This document shows, piece after piece, positions 55,601 through 63,210 of a stretch of 64,000 nucleotides of DNA (position 1 is the stretch's first letter; every line of letters starts with the position of its first letter). Below the pieces are notes generated by a model that was not told the origin of the DNA, did no database searches, and saw nothing but the letters and a program-made list of their open reading frames with translations. The translations under genes were made by a program, and so were the position numbers. Source of the stretch: Chitinophaga sancti (GTDB taxonomy: Bacteria > Bacteroidota > Bacteroidia > Chitinophagales > Chitinophagaceae); NCBI RefSeq assembly GCF_034087045.1, contig NZ_CP139247.1:744001-808000 (forward strand), written 5' to 3'.

Positions 55601-55767
55601 TACCAATTGCTATGTCACTGGGAGCAGCTGCCACGAGTCGTATTCCTTTGGGTATTGTGATCGTGGGGGGTATCGTCTTCTCATTGATACTGACCTTATT
55701 TGTGATTCCGGCGATGTACATATTCCTGAGCAGAAGAAAACCAGTAACAGAACCAGTAAATGATTGA
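52684..55767 (+). CDS. RND efflux pump inner-membrane transporter (HAE1-like)
   Basis: A 1027-residue proton-driven exporter with the RND layout: TM1, first periplasmic loop, TM2-6, TM7, second loop, TM8-12. The TM4 motif LATGLVVDDGIVVTENIYK carries the paired aspartates of the proton relay. SLPSLSLKRPVFAIVMNIII at the start and LAAQFESWVDPF near TM8 are typical of hydrophobe/amphiphile exporters. It lies between adaptor and TolC genes, so the whole tripartite pump is present. The substrate is not readable from sequence. Confidence 0.95.
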   Translation: MSLPSLSLKRPVFAIVMNIIIVIFGIVGFNFLGVRDFPAIDPPIVNVRTSYAGANSDIIETQITEPLEKSINGIAGIKNISSSSSQGTSNITVEFELGIDLEAATNDVRDKVSQALRNLPPDIDAPPVVSKEDANSDYILSMTLQSNTRNQLEITEYANNVLLERLQTIPGVSSIRILGEKKYAMRLWMDPARLSAYSLTPSDVQAALARENVELPSGKIAGNATELTVRTFGRLNTEEDFNNLIIKNVNSSVIHFRDIGQAVLGPENEETILKESGVPMIALALTPQPGSNYVAITDEFYKRYEQLKKDLPPDLSTNIAIDNTRFIRKSIEEVEETLVVALVLVILIIYLFFRDWLMAFRPLVDIPVSLIAAFFIMYMCDFTINILTLLAIVLATGLVVDDGIVVTENIYKKIEAGMPRMQAAKEGSEEIFFAVIATSITLAFVFLPIVFLQGFVGRLFREFGIVVAGAVLISAFVSLTLTPVLNVKLGRKKHAHSWFYTKTEPFFTWMEDSYQGALEKFMKVRWIATLIILACVAMIYVIFRNLQSELAPIEDRSQFRLSISAPEGTSYDYMERYMDGLTQFMIDSIPEKNIVLTVTAPGFSGGGAVNSGFANVVLTEPTERTRSQKEIVNMVNRNMFRFSEGKVFAIEQQTIQVGRRSGLPVSFVLQHINFDSLTRVLPLFLDEANNDPTFSGVDVDLKFNKPELRILINRDKASELGVSVDDISQTLQLALSNVRYGYFIRNGKQYQVMGQVFRGNRDKPTDLQNFYVRNSRGEAIQLDNVVTISEETSPPIIYHFNRYKSATISAGLAPGKTIGDGIDAMYRIYNDLQKKGVIDDSYNAALSGSSRDYAESGSNTMFALVLALVLIYLVLAAQFESWVDPFIIMLTVPLAFAGALFSLWIFGQTWNIFSQIGVIMLIGLVTKNGILIVEFANHKRDEGLEKTTAAITAATMRLRPILMTSLAMALGALPIAMSLGAAATSRIPLGIVIVGGIVFSLILTLFVIPAMYIFLSRRKPVTEPVND

Positions 55768-57082
55768 CATGAAACGTATCCTCATATTCTGCCTGTTGCT
55801 ACCCGCTTTCCATCTATCTGCACAGCAGGTGCTTACGGTGGAGCAGGCAATAGATCTGGCATTAAAAAACAACTATGATATACGGCTGGCAAAGAATGAT
55901 GCCGCCATTGCAGCTAACGATTACGCCTATGCAAACTGGGCGTTTGCACCGAGGGTGAATGGAACCGCTTCAAAGGTGTGGAATACCACCCGTACCAAAC
56001 AGGAGTTTGTAAATGGATCCAAGCGGGATACCAGTGGGATCCATAGTAATAACTTCACAGGCAATGTGACCTTGTCATGGACACTCTTTGACGGGTTGAA
56101 AATGTTTGCCACCCGGCAAAAGCTGGAGGCGATACGTGACCTGGGAGATGCCACCCTAAAAGATCAGTTGATGACGACTGTCGCCAATGTAATAGCGAGT
56201 TATTATGCAGTGGTGCAGGGCAAACAACAACTACATAACCTCTCGGAGCAATTGTCTATTGCAGATGAAAGAGTGAAATTGTCTGATGCAAAATTTCAGA
56301 CAGGGTTAGGACCAAAGACCGATTGGTTGCAATCAAAAGTAGATTACAATGCATTGAAAGCGTCTTACCTGCGGCAACAGACGGTGATCGATCAGGGCAA
56401 AGTGATACTGAACCAGTACATGGCGATAGAAGGTGGGAATACACAGTACGACGTTCAGGATAGCATTCCATTAAACACAGATCTTGCCTATGGTAAACTG
56501 AGAGATGAGATGTTACAACGCAATACCAGTCTGATGGTGGCAAAACAAAACCTACAGGTTTCCGAGCTGGCGCTGAAAGAAAGTAAAGGAGATTATTTCC
56601 CTGTTATCAGCTTCAATTCCGGTTACAACTTTACAAAGGTAAATTCGAATGCAGCGACCAACTCATTCAGTCCTATCTTCAACCAGAATGGCGTATTGAA
56701 TTATGGTTTCTCTGCCACGATTCCCATTTTCAATGGATTGAATGTACATCGTCAGGTAAAGAATGCGCAGCTGAATGTAAGCTATCAGCAGCTCTCGCTG
56801 GAAAATACCCGCACGAAGGTAAATATGGCGCTAAGTAATGCATTCAAGGATTACGAATATTACAAGACAGCGGTAGACCTGGAGGATGAGAATTTAGGGT
56901 TGGCGCGGGAAAATGCGATGGTTGCTTTAGAACGGTTCAAACAAGGGGTATCTACAACGATTGAAGTGAAAGAGGCGCAACAAAGCCTGGAAGATGCATA
57001 TAACAGGTTAATCAATGCACGATACAATATCAAACTCGCAGAAACAGAATTACTCCGCCTCAATGGCTATTTAATAAAGTAA
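55760..57082 (+). CDS. TolC-family outer-membrane efflux channel
   Basis: About 437-440 residues. The first ATG (55760) overlaps the pump gene by 8 nt; MKRILIFCLLLPAFHLSAQQ from the ATG at 55769 is a better signal peptide and lies one base after the pump stop. The repeated long helices of the outer-membrane factor fold follow, with LTVEQAIDLALKNNYDIRLA at the start and VSTTIEVKEAQQSLEDAYN near the end. It forms the exit duct of the RND pump. A bidirectional terminator lies downstream. Confidence 0.92.
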   Translation: MIDMKRILIFCLLLPAFHLSAQQVLTVEQAIDLALKNNYDIRLAKNDAAIAANDYAYANWAFAPRVNGTASKVWNTTRTKQEFVNGSKRDTSGIHSNNFTGNVTLSWTLFDGLKMFATRQKLEAIRDLGDATLKDQLMTTVANVIASYYAVVQGKQQLHNLSEQLSIADERVKLSDAKFQTGLGPKTDWLQSKVDYNALKASYLRQQTVIDQGKVILNQYMAIEGGNTQYDVQDSIPLNTDLAYGKLRDEMLQRNTSLMVAKQNLQVSELALKESKGDYFPVISFNSGYNFTKVNSNAATNSFSPIFNQNGVLNYGFSATIPIFNGLNVHRQVKNAQLNVSYQQLSLENTRTKVNMALSNAFKDYEYYKTAVDLEDENLGLARENAMVALERFKQGVSTTIEVKEAQQSLEDAYNRLINARYNIKLAETELLRLNGYLIK

Positions 57083-57150
57083 TACTTTTATCAGCACTGC
57101 CAGTCTTTGCAATCAAAAACGCTTTTCGCTGCCGGCCGCAGGCCCACCCC

Positions 57151-57195
57151 CAAACAAAAAGCGCTTTTGCCTAAGGCAAAAGCGCTTTTTGTTTG
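57151..57195. terminator. Bidirectional terminator, perfect 21-bp hairpin
   Basis: Positions 57151-57171 pair perfectly with 57175-57195 around TAA. The apex TTTTGCC/GGCAAAA is the same as in the hairpins near 18343 and 34425. It separates the converging TolC and carboxypeptidase-regulatory-like genes. Confidence 0.8.
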
Positions 57196-57211
57196 TATCT
57201 AATATTTTTTG

Positions 57212-57982
57212 TTATTCCTGCTCCTCCTCCTTCTTCACCGGCGGCAAATTCCCCGTCGCCTTATCCTTCTGATACTGTGCATAACTATTCTTTATATACA
57301 CCATCAAATCATACTCCGTCGCATCCTGCATAAACTGATACCCCGGCCTATACCTCATCATAAAACTATCTAACTCAGTCCCGTTCAAATGCGTCATCCT
57401 CTCCACCAATTCCGGACTATACCTGTTATCTATATACTTTTCCTTCTCCCAATACACCAACTGTTCCTTAAAGTGTTCATTCCGCTTCCTCGTCTTACTA
57501 GGCACCAGGTATGTCAACGCCGTGATCGGGTGCGACGGCAATGTTTTCAACACATCCATCGCCCCAGGTTTCTTATAACCAAAATACTTCGCATATTCCT
57601 GCCTCGTAGCCGCCGAATCCTTCACATAGTTCCTTCCCCTCACATCTACCCGTTGAATATCGATGATCCTCTTAGTCATATAAACATTAATAAACATAGA
57701 AGAAGAAGGTACTGCTACATATTTCTTTTCATACGTTAACATGGAAAACTCCAGGGTATCTCCCGGCATCGCATCAATTTCAAAACGTCCACTCTCACTT
57801 CCTAAGGCACCTGTTCTTGTCTTTTTGTTGATGATACTAACATTTGGAATACCCTGTCTATTGTCAATGTCTGTGATTAGACCCGACACTCTGACCTGCG
57901 CACTTGCGTGCTGCAGACAGAAAAACAGGCTAAAAAATAGTGCTCCAAGCCAGGTGGGAAGCGTTTTAATTCGTCTAGGCAT
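57212..57982 (-). CDS. Carboxypeptidase-regulatory-like domain protein, exported
   Basis: A 256-residue protein with a signal peptide ending HASAQ. A CarboxypepD_reg-like beta sandwich (about 30-115) contains VSGLITDIDNRQGIPNVSII and FEIDAMPGDTLEFSMLTYE. The remainder is basic and helical, ending in an acidic tail (KKEEEQE). Such proteins are frequent in Bacteroidota and often attach to outer-membrane proteins, but no barrel follows. Role unknown. Confidence 0.75.
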   Translation of the reverse strand: MPRRIKTLPTWLGALFFSLFFCLQHASAQVRVSGLITDIDNRQGIPNVSIINKKTRTGALGSESGRFEIDAMPGDTLEFSMLTYEKKYVAVPSSSMFINVYMTKRIIDIQRVDVRGRNYVKDSAATRQEYAKYFGYKKPGAMDVLKTLPSHPITALTYLVPSKTRKRNEHFKEQLVYWEKEKYIDNRYSPELVERMTHLNGTELDSFMMRYRPGYQFMQDATEYDLMVYIKNSYAQYQKDKATGNLPPVKKEEEQE

Positions 57983-58118
57983 CGCTCAAAAATAAATTTC
58001 CCCTCGCAAATGAAACGTTAAAAATATAGATTAATGTTCAAAAATCGGGGTTAATGGCTGTAAAACATACCATTTATTTATAAATAATTAATTTTAACCC
58101 TTATATATTCCAAACACT

Positions 58119-59045
58119 ATGCCTCAGAAGATCATTTTTGCAACACAGCGCTATCAATACCTCAAAGACCGTATACTGGCGCTGGTACCCCACTGGGAGG
58201 AGGGTAAACTGGAAATTCGTGACTTTCCGGACGGGGAGCATTATCACCGTATCCGGAGCCAGGTGCACGATAAGGAGGTCATAGTGCTGGGAGGTACCAT
58301 TGATGATAAAGAAACCCTGGAACTCTTCGATATCGCCCACGGTTGTATCCAGGAAGACGCCCATTCCCTGAACCTCGTGATCCCCTTCTTTGGCTACTCC
58401 ACTATGGAAAGAGCCGTAAAATCCGGGGAAATCGTAAAGGCCAAAACCCGGGCTTTACTTTTTTCTGCCCTGCCCGCTACGAATAGTGGTAACAAAGTGT
58501 TGCTCATGGATCTCCATGTAGACGGTATCACTTACTACTTTGAGAGTGGGGTAAGACCCGTACACCTATATGGCAAAGACCTGGTCAAAGAAGCAGCGAT
58601 GGAATTAGGAGGAGGTGAACCATTTGTACTCGCCAGTACCGATGCAGGGAGAGCAAAGTGGGTAGAATCACTCGCAAATGATCTGCATGTAGAAGCTGCA
58701 TTCGTATTTAAAAAACGTCTCTCTGGCGACACCACACAAATTACTGCGATCAGTGCTGAAGTAGAAAATAAAAATGTGATCATTTATGACGATATGATTC
58801 GCACGGGTGGCTCACTCATACATGCAGCACAATCTTACCTTGATGCAGGTGCAAAATCCATTTCAGTAATTACAACCCATGGGATCTTTGCCGGTGGAGG
58901 ATTTGATAAAATTAAGAAAAGCGGTATCATTAAGAAAGTAATTTGTGCGGATACACACCCCAATGCACTGAGCATAAAAGATGATATGCTCACCGTAAAA
59001 TCAGTAGATAAGATTATTGTAGACTACTTCCAACAACACGGGTAA
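58119..59045 (+). CDS. Ribose-phosphate pyrophosphokinase, divergent form
   Basis: A 308-residue member of the PRPP synthetase family. It keeps the type I phosphoribosyltransferase-like PRPP loop as IIYDDMIRTGGSL and the catalytic-region LLMDLHVDG. The flexible-loop area has FKKRLSGDTTQI, and the C-terminus has TTHGIFAGG, as in canonical Prs. It differs from housekeeping enzymes at the N-terminus: it starts IFATQRYQYLKDRI instead of the usual G-N-x-x-P-x-L-A motif. It could be a second, specialised PRPP synthetase or a regulatory homologue. It stands alone. Confidence 0.75.
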   Translation: MPQKIIFATQRYQYLKDRILALVPHWEEGKLEIRDFPDGEHYHRIRSQVHDKEVIVLGGTIDDKETLELFDIAHGCIQEDAHSLNLVIPFFGYSTMERAVKSGEIVKAKTRALLFSALPATNSGNKVLLMDLHVDGITYYFESGVRPVHLYGKDLVKEAAMELGGGEPFVLASTDAGRAKWVESLANDLHVEAAFVFKKRLSGDTTQITAISAEVENKNVIIYDDMIRTGGSLIHAAQSYLDAGAKSISVITTHGIFAGGGFDKIKKSGIIKKVICADTHPNALSIKDDMLTVKSVDKIIVDYFQQHG

Positions 59046-59441
59046 TCACATCCATGTGAGTATTACTGCACGATTCCTACACCTTCCGTTGGCAAGGTGT
59101 TTGATATACAGCGTCCTAGAAAAAGATGAGCTGTAGAGTAGTGCTGCGCAACAAACACAGAGACCATAAAAGAATTTTGATTTGTTTGAAGGGGTGCTTC
59201 ACTGCAGGTGAGGGGCATGGAATTACTATATGCGGATGTTGCATTCTCACACCTATAGACCAACACTGTAAAAGCTACTTGTTATGGCATTTTACAGGCA
59301 TTCCTAAGAAATAATCCTGAGCTGGTTCATTGTACCGGCGCTTTCGATTGTATTATAATTGAGTAAAAGAATCAGGTATTGTAGACAGGATAACGGAAAC
59401 CTGTTTTGAAAAAATTTTAAACCAAATCTTCCAATATAACA
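59046..59441. other. 396-bp intergenic region before the second SusC
   Basis: It holds a small dyad right after the PRPP gene (TCACAT/ATGTGA, 59046-59059) and a possible promoter (TTG at 59330, 21-nt spacer, TATAATTG at 59354, one mismatch) for the SusC gene. Short ORFs on both strands lack support. Confidence 0.45.
59330..59361 (+). promoter_or_regulatory. Possible promoter of the second SusC/SusD operon
   Basis: TTG, 21-nt spacer and TATAATTG (one mismatch to TAnnTTTG), 80 nt before the ATG. Spacing is at the upper end of the usual range. Confidence 0.35.
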
Positions 59442-62400
59442 ATGAGAAGCCATGTACTTACCTGGTTATGGCTGTGCTTTGCTTTCTACTGTAGTTTAGG
59501 ACCCAATAAAGCGAGCGCAAACGTTAACCGGCCATTCCTGACGCAATCTGCAGTAAAAGCAGTTCAGCAACAAAAAAATACTACTGTGAAGCCTTCCGCT
59601 TCGCCTGTAGTGATCACACCTTCTGCCAGTAAACCGGCCACAGATAAGAGTACGCCAGCAACGGCCACTCCTGTGACCATCACGCCAAACAATAATAATC
59701 AGCCTAAAGCGGATACGAATAAACCCGCCGCTGCTGTGATTACACCGAATAATCAGGCGAGTGACAGTACCAAAACGGATACCACCAAACCCGCTGCTGC
59801 CGTGATTACACCGAACAATCAGGCGAGTGACAGTACCAAAACGGATACTACCAAACCCGCCGCTGCTGTGATTACACCGAATAATCAGGCGAGTGACAGT
59901 ACCCGTAAGGATACCACCAAACCCGCTACTGCAGCCAGTGATAGCACAAAGGCAAAACCTGCTGACACCTCTGCACTCATCCTTCCTTCAGATAGTAATA
60001 CACTGAAAAAAGAGATCGGTCAGTTTACATTAAGTGGTGTGGTAAAACAGCCGGGAGGCCAACCTATCCCGGGTGCACAGGTTGTAAACCTGTCCACAAA
60101 ACAAGGTGTCGCTGCCAATGTAGATGGTACTTTTTCTATCAAGGCTTCTCTGAAAGATACCATCAAAATATCAGCTCCTACATTTGGCGATCAGTCAATA
60201 CCCCTTACCAACAAGGATTCACTGCCAGTGACACTCACAACAGCCTCTACCGGTAAGAAACAATTGCAGGAAGTAGTTGTCACCGCACTCGGTATTCAAC
60301 GTAATACAAGAGCAGTTGGTTATGAAATCGAAAATGTAGGCGGTAGCGCCGTGCAGGAAGCAAAAGAAGTGAACTTCGTCAATGCACTGCAAGGTAAAGT
60401 ACCAGGCCTGCAAATCTCCTCAAATACAGGCTCCATGGGTGGTTCCAACAAGATCACAATTCGTGGTGTGAAGTCTATATTAGGTGATAACAACGCCTTC
60501 ATCGTAGTAGATGGAACACCATTCGTCAATAGCAACAGCAACCAGGCAGGACAGCTGAATGGTGGTGGTGGTTATGACTACGGTTCCTCCCTGCAAGACA
60601 TCAACCCGGATGATATCGACAACATCTCTGTGTTGAAAGGTGCCGCCGCTACTGCATTGTATGGCAGTCGTGGTGCAAATGGTGTGATGCTCATCACCAC
60701 CAAAAAACGTCCTGATACAGGAGGTGGTATTGGTGTAACATATAGCCTCAATGCACAGGCAGATCAGGTATCTATACTACCTCATTACCAGAATCAGTAT
60801 GGTGGTGGAAGTGGTGGAAAGTTTGAAAAACTTTACTACAACGAACATCCTGATGCCTTCACAAGTGAGGCTAGTGCTACATATGACGATGGTGATGGTT
60901 TAGGAAGATATGACCTGATGCCGATCTACAAAGCAGATGAATCATGGGGTCCCAAACTGGAAGGACAGCTCGTACGCCCATACTATTCCTTCGATAAGGA
61001 TAAAGGTAATCCTTACTTCGGTCAGACTACTCCATGGGTAGCACAGCCTAATAATGTGAAGGATTTCTACAGAACGGGGTATACCATCACCAACAATATT
61101 GCTATGGCCGGCAATAACGACAAAGGTTATTTCCGCCTATCTTATGGCAATATGAACCAGGTATTCGTACTGCCAAATGCAAGTATGAACAGGAACAACG
61201 TATCGTTCAATGGTGGATATGAAATTGCCAAAGGACTGAAAGCTGTAGCATCTGTAAATTACACTGCATTCGCTGCGAAAGGCAGACCGGGTACAGGTTT
61301 CACAGGCCCTAACCCAACCCTGCAATTCACCATGTATGGACAGCGTCAGCTGAACCTGGATATGGAAAAGAGATATAAATATGAAGATGGTTCACAGATC
61401 ACCTGGAACCGTACATCATGGGATAATCCTGCTCCTGCTTCCAGCAATGGTCCATACTGGAACCGCTATATGGATTATGAAACTGATAGCCGTAACCGCA
61501 TCTTTGGTAATGTAGGGCTCGATTACGAAGCGAACAAATGGTTAACTATCAGTGGCCGTGTGTTTATGGACAGCTACAATGCATTGCAGGAAGAACGTAC
61601 TGCGAAGGATTATTTCATAGGAGGCTATATCAAACGGTTACCAACTGCTAGAGAAATGAACTATCAGTTAATTGCGAATATGAAGTTCGACCTCGGTAAA
61701 GATTTCAAGTTGAACGGCCTGGTAGGTGGCAATATCATGCATTCCAAATGGACAATGACTGGTGGTGCTACCAATGGTGGTTTGATTCTGCCATTGGTGT
61801 ACAACCTGAACAATTCTGTAACGACTGCGACACCGTACGATGAATATTATGAGAAACAAATCAACTCAGGATTCGCTTCCGCATCATTCTCTTACAAGAA
61901 CTTCCTCTTCTTAGATCTGACAGGTCGTGCAGATTGGAGCTCTGCGCTGCTGAATGAAAACAATCCGTATGTGTATCCATCTGCATCAGCATCCTTTGTA
62001 TTCTCCGATCTGCTGAAGAGCTGGAAATGGCTGTCCTTCGGTAAATTGCGTGCAAGTGCTTCTGCTGTAGGTAGCGATACCGGTCCATATAATATTCGTG
62101 ATACCTATCAGTTTATAGCTGGTTTTGGCAGCCATCCAATCACACAGGCGACTACTACTAAATACAATATGAACCTGAAACCTGAGCGTACACAAGAGTA
62201 CGAAACAGGTATCGCCCTTAAGTTCCTCGATGAAAGGGTAGGTGTGGATTTCACTTACTATCAGCGAACTACCAAAGACCAGATCATGCCGCTCACAGTT
62301 TCTCCGGCTACTGGTTATACCACCACTTATGCAAATGGTGGTAGTGTACAGAACAAAGGTATTGAAGCTTCCTTATCACTGAACCCCATCCGTTTGAAGA

Positions 62401-63197
62401 ACGGTTTCCGTTGGGATATCGTAGCGAACATTGCACGCAACAGGAACAAGGTGTTGAATATGGATATCGCTCAGTATGGCACTTCACTGACACAGTTAAC
62501 GATCGGTACTGACCGTCGTACTGCAAGAGTATCAGTAGTAGGCCTGGTAGGCCAGCCACTGGGTACACTGATGGGTACCGACTATGTGTACAATGATAAA
62601 GGACAACGTATCGTAGGGGATGATGGTAATTACCTGATCTCTGACATCAAACCTATCGGATATGCCTATCCTGATTACACAGGTGGTATCAATAATACCT
62701 TCTCTTACAAAGGTATTTATTTGTCAGCGCTGATTGACTTCCAGCATGGTGGCAACTTCTTCTCTTATACGAATATGTATGGTAAGATCTCTGGTCTGCT
62801 GGATGTAACTGCTGCAAACAATGTACGTGAAACAGGTATTATCGCAGAGGGTGTAAAGGCAGACGGTACTCCAAATGATGTAGTGCTGGATGCGAATAAA
62901 TACTTCGTAAACAATGAAAACAAAACATTGAGCAAAGCGAACCTGTACGATGCAAGTTATGTATACCTGCGTGAAGTGAAACTGGGATATAATATTCCTG
63001 AATCATGGTACAAACGTTTCCATGCACAGAGTGCAAGACTCTCTTTATACGGCCGTAACTTATGGTTGATGCATAGCAATGCGCCAAACGTAGACCCGTC
63101 CAATATTCTAAACTCTAATTCCAACATTGTGGGTATAGAGGGTGGTGCGTTACCATCTATCCGCTCTTTTGGTGTTAACCTCAATGTTTCATTCTAA
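59442..63197 (+). CDS. SusC-like TonB-dependent transporter with repeat-rich N-terminal linker
   Basis: A 1251-residue outer-membrane transporter. The signal peptide (about 1-26) is followed by a disordered linker (about 45-190) rich in Thr, Pro, Ala, Ser and Lys, which contains 22-residue repeats (AAAVITPNNQASDSTKTDTT). A carboxypeptidase-regulatory-like domain (195-270, GVVKQPGGQPIPGAQVVNLS), TonB-box region VVVTALGIQRNTRAVGY and plug (NAFIVVDGTPFVN, AATALYGSRGANGVMLITTK) lead to the barrel, which ends in LNVSF. Unlike the transporter at 41260 it has no STN domain and no nearby sigma/FecR genes. SusD follows 13 nt later. Confidence 0.93.
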   Translation: MRSHVLTWLWLCFAFYCSLGPNKASANVNRPFLTQSAVKAVQQQKNTTVKPSASPVVITPSASKPATDKSTPATATPVTITPNNNNQPKADTNKPAAAVITPNNQASDSTKTDTTKPAAAVITPNNQASDSTKTDTTKPAAAVITPNNQASDSTRKDTTKPATAASDSTKAKPADTSALILPSDSNTLKKEIGQFTLSGVVKQPGGQPIPGAQVVNLSTKQGVAANVDGTFSIKASLKDTIKISAPTFGDQSIPLTNKDSLPVTLTTASTGKKQLQEVVVTALGIQRNTRAVGYEIENVGGSAVQEAKEVNFVNALQGKVPGLQISSNTGSMGGSNKITIRGVKSILGDNNAFIVVDGTPFVNSNSNQAGQLNGGGGYDYGSSLQDINPDDIDNISVLKGAAATALYGSRGANGVMLITTKKRPDTGGGIGVTYSLNAQADQVSILPHYQNQYGGGSGGKFEKLYYNEHPDAFTSEASATYDDGDGLGRYDLMPIYKADESWGPKLEGQLVRPYYSFDKDKGNPYFGQTTPWVAQPNNVKDFYRTGYTITNNIAMAGNNDKGYFRLSYGNMNQVFVLPNASMNRNNVSFNGGYEIAKGLKAVASVNYTAFAAKGRPGTGFTGPNPTLQFTMYGQRQLNLDMEKRYKYEDGSQITWNRTSWDNPAPASSNGPYWNRYMDYETDSRNRIFGNVGLDYEANKWLTISGRVFMDSYNALQEERTAKDYFIGGYIKRLPTAREMNYQLIANMKFDLGKDFKLNGLVGGNIMHSKWTMTGGATNGGLILPLVYNLNNSVTTATPYDEYYEKQINSGFASASFSYKNFLFLDLTGRADWSSALLNENNPYVYPSASASFVFSDLLKSWKWLSFGKLRASASAVGSDTGPYNIRDTYQFIAGFGSHPITQATTTKYNMNLKPERTQEYETGIALKFLDERVGVDFTYYQRTTKDQIMPLTVSPATGYTTTYANGGSVQNKGIEASLSLNPIRLKNGFRWDIVANIARNRNKVLNMDIAQYGTSLTQLTIGTDRRTARVSVVGLVGQPLGTLMGTDYVYNDKGQRIVGDDGNYLISDIKPIGYAYPDYTGGINNTFSYKGIYLSALIDFQHGGNFFSYTNMYGKISGLLDVTAANNVRETGIIAEGVKADGTPNDVVLDANKYFVNNENKTLSKANLYDASYVYLREVKLGYNIPESWYKRFHAQSARLSLYGRNLWLMHSNAPNVDPSNILNSNSNIVGIEGGALPSIRSFGVNLNVSF
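59721..59932 (+). repeat. 66-bp tandem repeat inside the SusC gene
   Basis: Three full 66-bp units start at 59721, 59787 and 59853, and a partial fourth at 59919, all opening AAACCCGC. They differ at only a few, mostly synonymous positions, so the expansion is recent. Each encodes 22 residues, so copy number can change without shifting the frame. Confidence 0.9.
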
Positions 63198-63210
63198 AAA
63201 GTGAATCAAA

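Noticed and set aside
59126..59314. 62-residue plus-strand ORF and its minus-strand counterpart
   Set aside because: Cysteine-rich random-looking composition, no start context or motif; treated as intergenic.
59721..59932. CRISPR-like array
   Set aside because: The repeats are contiguous, in frame and inside a clear SusC gene; there are no spacers.
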